From Rhizobiales bacterium YIM 77505 (GTDB lineage Bacteria > Pseudomonadota > Alphaproteobacteria > Rhizobiales > Beijerinckiaceae), in contig JQNH01000001.1 in assembly GCA_000745135.1 (NCBI GenBank), forward strand, positions 1 to 64,000: 64,000 bases of DNA, given 5' to 3'. Position numbers and translations under genes: made by a program. Numbering within the stretch: the first letter of the stretch is position 1; every line of letters begins with the position of its first letter. Shown one piece after another: positions 38,640 to 47,409 of this stretch. Below the pieces are notes generated by a model, which saw nothing but the letters and a program-made list of their open reading frames with translations, made no database searches and was not told the DNA's origin.

Positions 38640-38771
38640 CGATCCGTCGAGGCGTTCGCCCCATGAGAGGGGGTCTGTTAGCGGCAAATCGGCGGAACGC
38701 AAGGGCCAAGCCCCTTCGCCGTAAGGCGCGGCGGCCTCCATGCGACACCCTGGCCCACCCGCCGCCGGTTC

Positions 38772-38796
38772 GGAACGGGCCCTCGCCGCAGACGTT
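38772..38796 (+). promoter_or_regulatory. EcfG-type general-stress promoter upstream of csbD
   Basis: GGAAC (38772-38776) and CGTT (38793-38796) are separated by 16 bp, matching the GGAAC-N16/17-CGTT consensus of the alphaproteobacterial stress sigma factor EcfG. The -10 element is 31 bp upstream of the csbD start. CsbD proteins are typical members of this regulon. Confidence 0.75.
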
Positions 38797-38827
38797 GACC
38801 CGGCGGACTTGGACGAAGGAGGCAGAG

Positions 38828-39004
38828 ATGGCCGACGATGATCGCGTTGAAGGTTCGATGAAGAAGATCAAGGGCAGCCTCAAGGAGGGTGCCGGAAAGG
38901 TGCTCGGCGATTCGAAGATGGAGGCCGAGGGCAAGATGGATAAAGCCGAGGGCAAGGTTCAGAACACCGTCGGCGGCATCAAGGACACGCTTCGGGGCAA
39001 GTGA
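38828..39004 (+). CDS. csbD: CsbD family stress-response protein
   Basis: A 58-residue, highly charged, probably disordered or helical protein of the CsbD family, induced by general stress. It reads MADDDRVEGSMKKIKGSLKEGAG...DKAEGKVQNTVGGIKD, the standard pattern with repeated K-x-x-G units. A strong Shine-Dalgarno (AAGGAGG) precedes the ATG at 38828, and an EcfG-type promoter lies 31 bp upstream. A double hairpin follows the stop. Confidence 0.95.
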   Translation: MADDDRVEGSMKKIKGSLKEGAGKVLGDSKMEAEGKMDKAEGKVQNTVGGIKDTLRGK

Positions 39005-39006
39005 TC

Positions 39007-39068
39007 CCTGCCCCACGGGGCAGGTCGGACAGACCTCGACAGGACAAGCCCGGCTTCGGCCGGGCTTG
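39007..39068. terminator. two perfect hairpins between csbD and the tusA-like gene
   Basis: CCTGCCCC/GGGGCAGG (39007-39024) and, more stable, CAAGCCCGGC/GCCGGGCTTG closed by a TTCG tetraloop (39045-39068). They fill the 69-bp gap between two converging genes and likely terminate both. Confidence 0.75.
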
Positions 39069-39073
39069 CGCCG

Positions 39074-39304
39074 TTATGGCCCCGCCTTCCGGATCCGGAA
39101 CAGGAGGGCGCCATTGGCCTCCTCCCGTCCTTCCAGGTGGTCGCGCGTCTCCTGCAGGAGGGCGGGGATGTCGATGGCCGACAGGGGATCGGTGCATTCC
39201 ACGACGAGAACGTCCCCCGGCGCAAGGCGCTGCAGGGCCTTGCGCGTCTTCAGCGCGGGCAATGGGCACTTCAGCCCGCGAAGGTTGAGACGGGTTTCGT
39301 GCAT
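39074..39304 (-). CDS. TusA/SirA-like sulfur-carrier protein
   Basis: A 76-residue protein with the family motif CPLPALKTRKAL near the N-terminus (Cys-Pro-x-Pro; the Cys carries persulfide), preceded by MHETRLNLRGLK. TusA-like proteins deliver sulfur for tRNA thiolation, molybdenum cofactor or sulfur metabolism. The start at 39304 removes an unconserved extension. It is divergent from the moeA-like gene; pairing with moeA genes suggests a role in molybdenum-cofactor or molybdoenzyme maturation. Confidence 0.88.
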   Translation of the reverse strand: MHETRLNLRGLKCPLPALKTRKALQRLAPGDVLVVECTDPLSAIDIPALLQETRDHLEGREEANGALLFRIRKAGP

Positions 39305-39336
39305 GGTGCTGACCGGGGCGGTGACCGGGAAACTCC

Positions 39337-40557
39337 ATGCCGCGTCTTGCTGTCGCTGGACAAGGGGAAAGGTGTCGCAAAGGATGGGCTTCGCTGAAGG
39401 CGCGCCCTGGCGCGCCCTTGAAGGTGGTGGTGGTGATACGACCGACCGTGGCCCGCCCGAGTGGAGCCGGCAGGGGCTGGGACGAGTCCCTCTCCCGCCC
39501 CCTGACCTTGACGCCTGTCGAAACCGCCCTCGCCCCCCTTCTTGCGGCCATTGGCAAGGCTGCGCCGCAAAGAGTGCCGGTGGAGCAGGCGGCGGGAAAA
39601 GTGCTTGCCGAATCGCTGATTGTGCCAGGACCGGTGCCCCCACGCGCCATCGCGCTGCGCGACGGGTGGGCCGTTTCTTCCGACAGCACCGCCGGGGCGT
39701 CAGCCTACACGCCTGCGCTCCTCCTCGAGCCGCCGCTCTGGGTCGCCGCGGGGGAGGCGCTTCCGGAAGGGGCAGATGCCCTCCTGCCTGGGGACGCGCT
39801 CAGCGAGGCGCCCGGCGGCTTCGAAGTCACGACCGCGATTGGACCCGGGGAGAATGTGCGCCGCATCGGCGAGGATGCGCCGGAGGGCAAGGTCTTGGCG
39901 CCGGAGGGGGCCCGCTTGTCGGCCGTCGGTGCTGCCGCGGCAGCGAGCGCTGGCATCGCGACCTGCCTCGTGCGGCGGCCGCGGCTTTGCATCCTGGCCG
40001 GCGAGGCTGCCGCTGCCCTCGCCGCGTGCTTCGAGCGTCTTGCCGCCGCCCGCGGGGCTGAGGTCGTCGCGCAGCCGCTTCGGCCCCACGACTTGGCGGC
40101 GGCCGGCGCCGGAGAGGTGATCGTCTCTGTGGGCCCCAATGCCGCGTCCCTCCGGGAGTGGACGCGCCGCGCCTCCTTCGCCGCCCCGGCCCTGGCCTTG
40201 CGCCCCGGGGAAGGGGTGGGGTGCTTCGTCGTCGACGGCCGGCCGGTCCTGATCGTTCCGCCCCGTCTGGACGCTGCGCTCGCGGCCGGCCTCGTCCTCC
40301 TTCAGCCCTGTCTCGAACGGGCGACCGGGGTGAAGGAAGGGCGCGCCGTTCGGCGGGCGCCGCTCGCGCGCAAGATCGCGTCCCACCTCGGCCTGACCGA
40401 ACTTGTCCTGCTGCGCCAGGCAGGCGGTGCGCTCGAACCCCTCGGCGTCGGAGCGTTCGACCTGGCGGCGCTTGCCGCCGCCGAGTGCTGGCTCGCCGTG
40501 CCTCCAGAAAGCGAGGGCTTCGCGCCGGGCGAACTGGTCGATGCCGTTCCCCTGTGA
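39337..40557 (+). CDS. degenerate MoeA-like molybdopterin-binding protein
   Basis: About 370-406 residues, depending on the start. MoeA-like order is visible: LTLTPVETALAPLLAAIGKAAPQRVPVEQAAGKVLAE, ALRDGWAVSSDS (MoeA's RDGYA), WVAAGEALPEGADALLPGDAL, GENVRRIGEDAPEGKVLAPEG. The GGxSxGxxD molybdate/ligation motif expected later is replaced by VIVSVGPNAASLREW, so it may be inactive or a chaperone. The ATG at 39337 lacks a ribosome site; GTG codons at 39424-39448 are alternatives. It precedes a second moeA by 13 bp. Confidence 0.75.
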   Translation: MPRLAVAGQGERCRKGWASLKARPGAPLKVVVVIRPTVARPSGAGRGWDESLSRPLTLTPVETALAPLLAAIGKAAPQRVPVEQAAGKVLAESLIVPGPVPPRAIALRDGWAVSSDSTAGASAYTPALLLEPPLWVAAGEALPEGADALLPGDALSEAPGGFEVTTAIGPGENVRRIGEDAPEGKVLAPEGARLSAVGAAAAASAGIATCLVRRPRLCILAGEAAAALAACFERLAAARGAEVVAQPLRPHDLAAAGAGEVIVSVGPNAASLREWTRRASFAAPALALRPGEGVGCFVVDGRPVLIVPPRLDAALAAGLVLLQPCLERATGVKEGRAVRRAPLARKIASHLGLTELVLLRQAGGALEPLGVGAFDLAALAAAECWLAVPPESEGFAPGELVDAVPL

Positions 40558-40570
40558 GAGAAAGCGCTTC

Positions 40571-42550
40571 ATGACCAAGCCTCAAGGGCCCGACGCTTTC
40601 CGCCCGCCACCGGGCGGCCTCTCGCAGGAGCAGTTCCTGACCGTGCTCTCGCGGGAAGAGGCCGTGCGCCGCTTCGAAGCGGCGCTCGGGCCCGTTCCGT
40701 TGCGGCGGGAAAGGGTGGCCCTCGCCTGCGCGCTGGGCCGGGTCCTGGCCGAGGAGGCGAAGGCGCCGATCGACGTGCCCCCCTTCGATCGGGCGAGCGT
40801 CGACGGATTCGCCCTGCGGGCGGCCGATGTCCTCAGGGCGAGCGAGACGGCTCCCGCCGTCCTGAGGCTCAACGCAGAGGCAATCGCCTGCGGAATGATG
40901 CCGCGGCTCGAGGTCGCCCCGGGCACCGCTACCCCGATCGCTACCGGCGGACCCGTGCCGCGCGGCGCCGACGCGGTGGTGATGATCGAGCATACCGAGG
41001 CGACCGGCGAGGGCGGGGAGGCAAGGATCGCCGTCCGCCGGCCGGCAACGCCGGGCCAGTTCATCGGCTTTGCCGGCGCGGATCTCGCCCGCGGCGAGAC
41101 CGTGCTGCGACCGGGCACGCTGATCGGCTCGCGCGAGATCGGCATGCTGGCCGCCTGCGGCCTCGGCGAGATCGAGGTCTACGCCAAGCCGCGGGTCGGG
41201 GTGCTGTCCACGGGAGACGAGCTCCTCCCGCCCGGCGCGCCCTGGCGGGCGGCGGCGATCTACGACGCCAACGGCCCCATCGTCTCAGCGGCTGTGGCGG
41301 AGAACGGGGGGGAGCCGATCTTCTATGGGGCGTATCCCGACGAGGAAGAAGCGCTCTCAGCCGCCATCGCCCGCGCCTTCGCCGAATGCGACATGGTCAT
41401 TCTGTCGGGGGGCACCTCCAAGGGCGCGGGGGATCTGTCCCATCGCCTCGTCGCAGGGCTTGGCTCCCCCGGCATCATTGCGCACGGGGTGGCGCTCAAG
41501 CCCGGGAAGCCGCTGTGCCTCGCCGTCTGCGATGGAAAGCCGGTGGTGGTGCTGCCGGGCTTCCCCACCTCCGCCATGTTCACCTTTCATGACGTCATCG
41601 CCCCCGTCCTGCGACGCCTCGCCGGCCTCCCGCCGCGGGAGGATGCGGCGGAGCGGGCCATCGTCCCGGTGCGCGTCCCTTCCGAGCTCGGCCGCACCGA
41701 GTTCGTGATGGTCTCGCTCATCGAGCGGGAGGGAGGCCTTGCGGCCTATCCCACACCTAAGGGCTCCGGGGCCGTCACCGCCTTCGCGCAGGCGGACGGT
41801 TTCGTCACCATCGACTCCCTCGCCGATGCGCTGCCTGCGGGCGCCGAGGTGGAGGTGCGGTTGTTCACGCCCCATCTGCGCACCGCCGACCTCGTCATCA
41901 TGGGAAGCCATGATCTCGGCCTCGATGCCATCGTCACCCGGCTCACGGCGGCCGGGCGCATGGTGCGGCTTCTGGCCGTCGGCAGCCTCGGCGGGCTTGC
42001 CGCCGCCCGGCGCGGGGAATGCGATGTCGCGCCGATCCACCTCATGGACCCGAAGACCGGCCTCTACAACCGTCCGTTCCTGACGCCGGGCCTGGAGCTT
42101 GTCCCTGGCTGGCGACGCATGCAGGGGGTCGTCTTCCGCCCCGGGGACGCGCGGTTCGAGGACCGGACGGCCACCGAGGCGGTAGCGGCGGCGCTCGCCG
42201 ACCCCGCCTGCCTCATGGTCAATCGCAACAACGGCGCCGGCACTCGGGTCCTCATCGACGGCCTCCTCGCCGGAGCCAAACCGGACGGCTATTGGAACCA
42301 GCCGCGCTCCCACAACGCGGTTGCGGCTGCGGTCGCCCAAGGGCGGGCCGATTGGGGCGTGGCCATCGCGCCGGCCGCCAGGGCCTATGGGCTCGGCTTC
42401 CTGCCGCTCGCGGAGGAACATTACGACTTCGTCATCGTTGCCGAGCGGCGCGATCGCCCCGCTGTCGCAGCCTTCATCGAACTCCTGGAGGATGAAGCCG
42501 TGGCCCAGGTCCTGCGTGAGCTTGGCTTCAAGCGGGGAGAGGGGGCATGA
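40571..42550 (+). CDS. MoeA molybdenum insertase fused to a periplasmic-binding-protein-like domain
   Basis: A 659-residue protein. Residues about 15-425 are a full MoeA: RVLAEEAKAPIDVPPFDRASVDGFAL, PIATGGPVPRGADAVVMIE, GVLSTGDELL, VILSGGTSKGAGDLSH and VVLPGFPTSAMFTFH. Residues about 440-655 are a PBP-like/LysR-substrate-type domain (LVIMGSHDLGLDAIVTRLTAAG, GLAAARRGECDVAPIHLMDPKTG, WNQPRSHNAVAAAVAQGRADWGVAI). Such fusions occur in archaea and some bacteria and may sense molybdate, tungstate or cofactor. It inserts Mo into molybdopterin in the cytoplasm. Its stop overlaps the WD40-cytochrome gene by 4 bp. Confidence 0.9.
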   Translation: MTKPQGPDAFRPPPGGLSQEQFLTVLSREEAVRRFEAALGPVPLRRERVALACALGRVLAEEAKAPIDVPPFDRASVDGFALRAADVLRASETAPAVLRLNAEAIACGMMPRLEVAPGTATPIATGGPVPRGADAVVMIEHTEATGEGGEARIAVRRPATPGQFIGFAGADLARGETVLRPGTLIGSREIGMLAACGLGEIEVYAKPRVGVLSTGDELLPPGAPWRAAAIYDANGPIVSAAVAENGGEPIFYGAYPDEEEALSAAIARAFAECDMVILSGGTSKGAGDLSHRLVAGLGSPGIIAHGVALKPGKPLCLAVCDGKPVVVLPGFPTSAMFTFHDVIAPVLRRLAGLPPREDAAERAIVPVRVPSELGRTEFVMVSLIEREGGLAAYPTPKGSGAVTAFAQADGFVTIDSLADALPAGAEVEVRLFTPHLRTADLVIMGSHDLGLDAIVTRLTAAGRMVRLLAVGSLGGLAAARRGECDVAPIHLMDPKTGLYNRPFLTPGLELVPGWRRMQGVVFRPGDARFEDRTATEAVAAALADPACLMVNRNNGAGTRVLIDGLLAGAKPDGYWNQPRSHNAVAAAVAQGRADWGVAIAPAARAYGLGFLPLAEEHYDFVIVAERRDRPAVAAFIELLEDEAVAQVLRELGFKRGEGA

Positions 42551-43869
42551 CCGGGCGCCCTCGGGGCCGCCCCGTCGGCCGCTCGACCGTTGGACAGTTC
42601 ATGGCCTTGATCCTCCTTTGGCTCATGGCTGCGTTCAGCCCTGCGGCTGCGGAGCTCAGAGGGCATGGCGGTCCGGTGCGCGCCTTGGCCGTGGCGCCGG
42701 ACGGGCGGCTTGCGCTTTCTGGCAGCTTCGACCAGTCGGCGATCCTCTGGGCCCTCGATCAGGGCGCAGCTGTCGCCGTGCTGCGCTTCCATGAGGGCGC
42801 CGTGAACGCGGCGGCGGCTTTGCCGGACGGCCGCTTCGTGACGGGAGGCGAGGACGGACGCATCGGGGTGTGGACGCCGGAGGGCAGGGATCCGCAGCAG
42901 GCGCTCGAGGTGCACCAAGGCCCCATCGTCGGCTTTGCGGTTTCGTCCGACGGGCGGCGCCTTGCCACAGCGTCGTGGGACGGGACGGCGCGGGTCATCG
43001 CCCTCGCGGGCAAGGAGATCCGCGTGCTGAACGGTCACCAGGGAAACGTGAACGGCGTCGCCTTCATGCCGGACGGGCGCGTCGTTACAGCGGGCTATGA
43101 CGCGACCCTGCGCATCTGGCCTCTCGACGAAGGCGCCCCGACGGTGATCACCCTGCCCACGCCCCTCAACGCCGTGGCGGTCGCGCCTGACGGCGAGATT
43201 GTGGCCGGCGGGGCTGACGGGCGCGTTTATCTTCTCAGGCCCAACGGCCAGCCACGGACGGAGGTGGAAGCGGGGCCGACTCCGATCATCGCCACCGCTC
43301 TCTCGCCCGATGGCAGGCGGATCGCCGCTGCGACGGTGGGCGGCGCGGTTGCGGTCGTCGATCGCGCGTCCGGAACGGTCTCCTTCCGGCTGGTCGGGCC
43401 CGGCCTGCCTGTATGGTCGCTTGCCTTCAAGCCTGACGGCACCGAACTCCTCACCGGCGGCAGCGACCGGGCGGTGCGGCGCTGGGACCTGCGGACGGGC
43501 GAACATATCGGGGCGGTCGCGATGACGCGGCCTGAGGACTTCCTGGCGCCCTTCAAGGGCAGCCGCGGCGCCGAGCTGTTCCAGGCCTGCGCCGCCTGCC
43601 ACACCCTGACTCCCGACGGCGGCAACCGCGCCGGCCCCACCCTCCACGGCGTCTTCGGGCGCCGCATCGCCACTGCGCCCGGCTACAACTATTCCGAGCC
43701 GCTGAAGCGAATGAACATCGTGTGGGACGCGCAAACCATCGCGAAACTCTTCGAGCTTGGTCCATCACGCTACACGCCGGGGACCAAGATGCCGGAGCAG
43801 GTGATCAGCAATCCGGACGACCGGGCCGCCCTGGTCCGTTTCCTCGAGGAGGCGACGAGATCGCGCTGA
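42547..43869 (+). CDS. secreted WD40 beta-propeller fused to class I cytochrome c
   Basis: A 440-residue periplasmic protein. A signal peptide (LILLWLMAAFSPAAA, residues 21-35) is followed by about seven WD40 repeats (37-320: LRGHGGPVRALAVAPDG, SWDGTARVIALAG, GSDRAVRRWDLRTGEH). The C-terminal domain has the haem site CAACH (C348, C351, H352), GPTLHGVFGR, and the axial Met M415 in GTKMPEQ. It probably passes electrons to or from a periplasmic redox enzyme. The ATG overlaps the moeA-PBP stop (ATGA), implying coupled production with molybdenum-cofactor proteins. Confidence 0.9.
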   Translation: MTGRPRGRPVGRSTVGQFMALILLWLMAAFSPAAAELRGHGGPVRALAVAPDGRLALSGSFDQSAILWALDQGAAVAVLRFHEGAVNAAAALPDGRFVTGGEDGRIGVWTPEGRDPQQALEVHQGPIVGFAVSSDGRRLATASWDGTARVIALAGKEIRVLNGHQGNVNGVAFMPDGRVVTAGYDATLRIWPLDEGAPTVITLPTPLNAVAVAPDGEIVAGGADGRVYLLRPNGQPRTEVEAGPTPIIATALSPDGRRIAAATVGGAVAVVDRASGTVSFRLVGPGLPVWSLAFKPDGTELLTGGSDRAVRRWDLRTGEHIGAVAMTRPEDFLAPFKGSRGAELFQACAACHTLTPDGGNRAGPTLHGVFGRRIATAPGYNYSEPLKRMNIVWDAQTIAKLFELGPSRYTPGTKMPEQVISNPDDRAALVRFLEEATRSR

Positions 43870-43899
43870 CGGCTCGGCCTTGTCCGACACCCCCGCGCG

Positions 43900-43924
43900 G
43901 GAACTCATCCCTAAGGCCAAGGTT
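43900..43924 (+). promoter_or_regulatory. EcfG-like promoter upstream of hdeD
   Basis: GGAAC (43900-43904), 16 bp, then GGTT (43921-43924). It matches the EcfG consensus except for G instead of C at the first base of the -10 element. It ends 44 bp upstream of the hdeD ATG, and HdeD genes are frequent stress-regulon members. Confidence 0.55.
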
Positions 43925-43968
43925 GAGGATACGGTTCAGCCGCGGATCGACCGCCAGGGGAGGTCGTC

Positions 43969-44613
43969 ATGAGTCCCGACCTGCGAACAGGCACGCCGGC
44001 GCCGTCCGCCTCTCCCGGGCCGGTCCCGCGATCGGCGGCAATGGGCGCGCTTCTCGCCCACAACTGGTGGGCGATCGTGCTGCGCGGCGTATGCGCCATC
44101 ATCTTCGGCGCCATCGCGATCCTTGCGCCGGCCGCGGCGATCCTCTCCCTGGTCCTCCTGTTCTCGGCCTATATGTTCGTGGACGGCGTTCTCGGCATTC
44201 TGGCCGGGGTCCGCGCGGCCCGTGCGGGAGAGCGCTGGGGGCTGCTCATTGCGGAGGGCGTGCTCAACCTCATCGTCGCCGTCGTCGCGCTCCTCTGGCC
44301 GGCCGCCGCCGCGCTCGCCTTCGAGCTCGTGATTGCGGCCTGGGCGATCCTGACCGGCGCCCTCCTGGCGGTCGCTGCATTCCGCCTGGACAAGGCCTAT
44401 GGGCGCTGGTGGCTCGCCCTTGGGGGAGTCGTTTCGATCGTCTTCGGGGTGCTGCTTGTCATCGCGCCCGTCGCAGGCCTTGTAGTGCTGACCTGGTGGC
44501 TCGGCGGCTATGCGCTCGCCTTCGGGGTGATGCTCCTCATTCTCGGCTTCAAGCTGCGCAGCTGCAAGGAGGAAGCGACCACGGCCGGCAGCACCTCGGC
44601 CTCGCGCGCGTGA
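43969..44613 (+). CDS. hdeD: HdeD family acid-resistance membrane protein (DUF308)
   Basis: A 214-residue inner-membrane protein with six hydrophobic helices. It has the family opening NWWAIVLRGVCAIIFGAIAIL and repeated units such as WWLALGGVVSIVFGVLLVI, from internal duplication of DUF308. HdeD was named from acid resistance in E. coli; in alphaproteobacteria its homologues are often stress-induced. An EcfG-like promoter precedes it. It converges on the HWE kinase gene with a 16-bp gap. Confidence 0.92.
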   Translation: MSPDLRTGTPAPSASPGPVPRSAAMGALLAHNWWAIVLRGVCAIIFGAIAILAPAAAILSLVLLFSAYMFVDGVLGILAGVRAARAGERWGLLIAEGVLNLIVAVVALLWPAAAALAFELVIAAWAILTGALLAVAAFRLDKAYGRWWLALGGVVSIVFGVLLVIAPVAGLVVLTWWLGGYALAFGVMLLILGFKLRSCKEEATTAGSTSASRA

Positions 44614-44629
44614 GCATTCGCGGCAGGCG

Positions 44630-46834
44630 TCAAGCCGCGCGTCGCTCGGCTTCCTCGTCCTCACCCCTGGGCAGCGGGATGCTGAGCCGGCAGACGAGCC
44701 CGGCGGGCCGGAAAATCCGCTCGTAGCGCCCGCCCAGCTCACCGGACACGGTGCGGTCCAGAAGACGCGATCCGAAGCCGCTCGAGAGCGGGGCGCGCAC
44801 CAGCGGTCCCCCTTCTTCGAGCCAGTCGATGCTGAGAAGGCCTTCCTCGCTGCTGGTCCAGACCACCCTGACCCGGCCCGTCGGGGAGGACAGGGCCCCG
44901 TATTTGGCGGAGTTGGTCGCAAGCTCGTGGAACACCATGCCGAGCGGCAACACCACCCGGGGCGGCAATTGGATGTCCTCGCCCGTCAGCGAGAAGCGCT
45001 CGTCCCCATAGGGCTTCAGCTCGTTGAGCACCAGCTGCGACAGGGGGGCCCGCTCCCAGTTGCCTTGCGTCAAGAGGTTCTGCGTCGCCGAAAGGGCGAG
45101 GAGGCGGGCCATGAACTTGGCGCCGAACTCCTTGAGGCTCGCCGCGTTGCGCAAGGTCTGGAGCGCCAAGGACTGGACCGTGGCGAGGGTGTTCTTGACG
45201 CGGTGGTTGAGCTCATGGAGCAGGAGGCGCTGCCGCTCCTCGGCCTCCTTGCGGGCGGCGACGTCGCGCAAGATGACCTGGTTCGCATAGGCGCCGTTCC
45301 AGGGTACCCGGCCTGAGACGACCTCCACGTTCACAGGGCGGCCGTCAAGGCGGATCCAGCGCTGCTCGACAGGCGGATTGGGAAGACCGGTCTCTCGCAA
45401 GGATGCAATGCGCTGGCGGGCGATCTCTCGGTGCTCCTCGGCGATGAGATCGAGCGAGAGCCGCCCGATGAGATCGTCGGGGCCTGTCGCGCCCATGAGC
45501 TTCACCATGGCCGCGTTCACGTAGACGATGCGCGCGTCGACGTCGACGAACTCGGCGTCGGGGCTCAGCTCGATCAGGCTCCGGTAGCGCTCCTCGCTCT
45601 CCGATTTGGCGCGGGCCGCCGCCGCCGCTTCGGCCTGCCTCGCCTCGACCTCCTCCAGAAGGCGGTCGAGCGCCGCTCCAATCGCTTCGAGCTCGCCCTC
45701 GGTGGAGTCCATCCCTGTCCGGACGGTATGGTCGCCCTGTCGCCAGGCGGTGAGGGTGGCCAGGACGCGGTGAACCGGCCGCTGGATGAAGACCCGGCCT
45801 GCAAGCCAGGCGGCTGCCATCGCGATCAGCAAACCGATTCCGATGACGGTGAGGCCGTTGCGGGTTGCGCGGTCGAGCGGAGCGAAGGCGGCCTCCCGCG
45901 AGACGCTCGCGATGATCGCCACGCCGCCCGCCCCGGTGGTCGGGAGGTATCCGAGGATCCGGCGCGAATTGTCGTCCGCGAGGATCTCGATGGTGGCCGG
46001 CTCCTCCGCATGAACGAGACGTCGATACGCGTCCGAAATCCGCTCGCCGACGGTGCCGAGCGTCGCCGGCTGCCGAAAGAGTATGGCGCCATCCCGGTCG
46101 GTGATGGTGATCTCGGCGTCGGCGACGAAGCCGCGCTCCTTGAGCCGCTCCGCAAGCCAGGCCAGGTCGAGGCCGGCGACGACCGCCCCGCGGAACTCGC
46201 CCTGGTACAGGATGGGCACGGCGAGCGGCAGCACAAGCGCCTCGCTGCCTGCGGTCTTCGACAAGGTGCCGACCGCAAAGCGTCGCCCGCCGAGCACGTC
46301 ACGAAAATACGAGCGCAGATGGTAGCGCTGCTCGTCCCGCGGCGCCTGGTGCTGACAGCCGACGCGGCCGCCCATGTCGAGCACGGACAGGGACAGGAGG
46401 TGCGGCACATGCCGCTGCAGGGTGCTGAGATATGCGGAACACGCGGCCGGATCGGAGGCCAGGACGGCGGGCATGTGGGCGACGGCGCGCAGCAGGTTCT
46501 CCACGCCCTCGAAGATGCGCTCGATCTCGGCCTGGGTTTGCCGCGCTGTACGAAGCGCAAGGTCGCGGACCTCCGCCTCCCGCGCCCGCCGCAGATCAAG
46601 CTCGTAATAGGCCAAGATGATGACAGCCGGCAGGAACGCGAGGAGCGAGAGGAGAACAAGACGCTTCCTGAGCGAGAAGCATGCCGGCGCGCGCCTGAGG
46701 CCGACGACAGGGGAGGGCAATGGCAAAACAGCGCCCGGAGCGCCCGAACGGTCATCCGGGACAGGCAGGCTCGGCTTTCCGCCCAACCCCGGGCGCGCAC
46801 GCCGCAGCGGAGAAACCGCAATCACCCCCAGCAC
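44630..46834 (-). CDS. membrane sensor histidine kinase, HWE family
   Basis: A 734-residue sensor. Two membrane helices (about 57-77 and 326-348) flank a periplasmic Cache-like sensor domain (80-320). After a HAMP-like linker (350-405, coiled coil) come a PAS domain (415-530: YRSLIELSPDAEFVDVDARIVYVN) and the HWE kinase core: phosphorylated H544 in LLLHELNHRVKNTLATVQSLALQT, FHELATNSAKYGALS, and the reduced W-x-E segment IDWLEEGGP. HWE kinases serve general-stress, light and nutrient signalling in alphaproteobacteria. No cognate response regulator is adjacent. An N-terminal basic/proline extension (1-50) may indicate a downstream start. Confidence 0.92.
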   Translation of the reverse strand: MLGVIAVSPLRRARPGLGGKPSLPVPDDRSGAPGAVLPLPSPVVGLRRAPACFSLRKRLVLLSLLAFLPAVIILAYYELDLRRAREAEVRDLALRTARQTQAEIERIFEGVENLLRAVAHMPAVLASDPAACSAYLSTLQRHVPHLLSLSVLDMGGRVGCQHQAPRDEQRYHLRSYFRDVLGGRRFAVGTLSKTAGSEALVLPLAVPILYQGEFRGAVVAGLDLAWLAERLKERGFVADAEITITDRDGAILFRQPATLGTVGERISDAYRRLVHAEEPATIEILADDNSRRILGYLPTTGAGGVAIIASVSREAAFAPLDRATRNGLTVIGIGLLIAMAAAWLAGRVFIQRPVHRVLATLTAWRQGDHTVRTGMDSTEGELEAIGAALDRLLEEVEARQAEAAAAARAKSESEERYRSLIELSPDAEFVDVDARIVYVNAAMVKLMGATGPDDLIGRLSLDLIAEEHREIARQRIASLRETGLPNPPVEQRWIRLDGRPVNVEVVSGRVPWNGAYANQVILRDVAARKEAEERQRLLLHELNHRVKNTLATVQSLALQTLRNAASLKEFGAKFMARLLALSATQNLLTQGNWERAPLSQLVLNELKPYGDERFSLTGEDIQLPPRVVLPLGMVFHELATNSAKYGALSSPTGRVRVVWTSSEEGLLSIDWLEEGGPLVRAPLSSGFGSRLLDRTVSGELGGRYERIFRPAGLVCRLSIPLPRGEDEEAERRAA

Positions 46835-47015
46835 TCTTCATTTTGCGTTCCGCGGGCCGCGTGAACGCTTTTCTGCAAACACTGCGAATCGCAATGACGT
46901 CAGGGTAGGGCAGCCTTGCCGTCGAACGTCAACCAAGAAAGACGGCGCGCCGAGATTTTCTTGTGCCGCGCGACGCCAAGATCACAACCGCGGCGCGGGC
47001 CCGTGCCGGCTGCGC

Positions 47016-47279
47016 TCAATTCTTGGTGGCATGGGCCGCCTCGGCGATCGCCGCGGCCTCTTCCCTGACCTGTTCGGAGAGGCGCTGGGCCATAAGCATC
47101 AGGCGTTCGGCGACCGTCGCACGGCCATGGACCTCCACCCAGCCGGCGAGCCCGACCGTGAGCATGGTCTCAAACACGGCTTCGGGCCGAAAGCCCCGCC
47201 TGACGAGGTCGACACCGGCCGTCTGCCAATGCTTCTGGAGCTGCTCGCGGACTTCTGGGAGATCGTCAATCATATACAT
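47016..47279 (-). CDS. hypothetical small protein
   Basis: An 87-residue, largely helical and acidic protein: MYMIDDLPEVREQLQKHWQ, FETMLTVGLAGWVEVHG, LMLMAQRLSEQVREEAAAIAEAA. I do not recognise the family; the composition and an upstream CGAGGAC ribosome site support it as real. It stands alone between the HWE kinase and a possible RNA gene. Confidence 0.5.
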   Translation of the reverse strand: MYMIDDLPEVREQLQKHWQTAGVDLVRRGFRPEAVFETMLTVGLAGWVEVHGRATVAERLMLMAQRLSEQVREEAAAIAEAAHATKN

Positions 47280-47409
47280 TTGTCCTCGCGAGGCTCACGC
47301 CCCCTGTCGCATTGGCTCCTACGGCAAAGATGATCGCCGCGCGACCATGTTTGCCCGGCGTGGGCGAAAGCGCCGCAGGCTTGCAGCCCCTCGCCAGGGC
47401 GCCTCGCCC

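Noticed and set aside
39827-40993. 388-codon minus-strand frame across the two moeA genes
   Set aside because: Antisense to two genes with clear MoeA motifs; Arg/Pro-rich translation typical of shadows.
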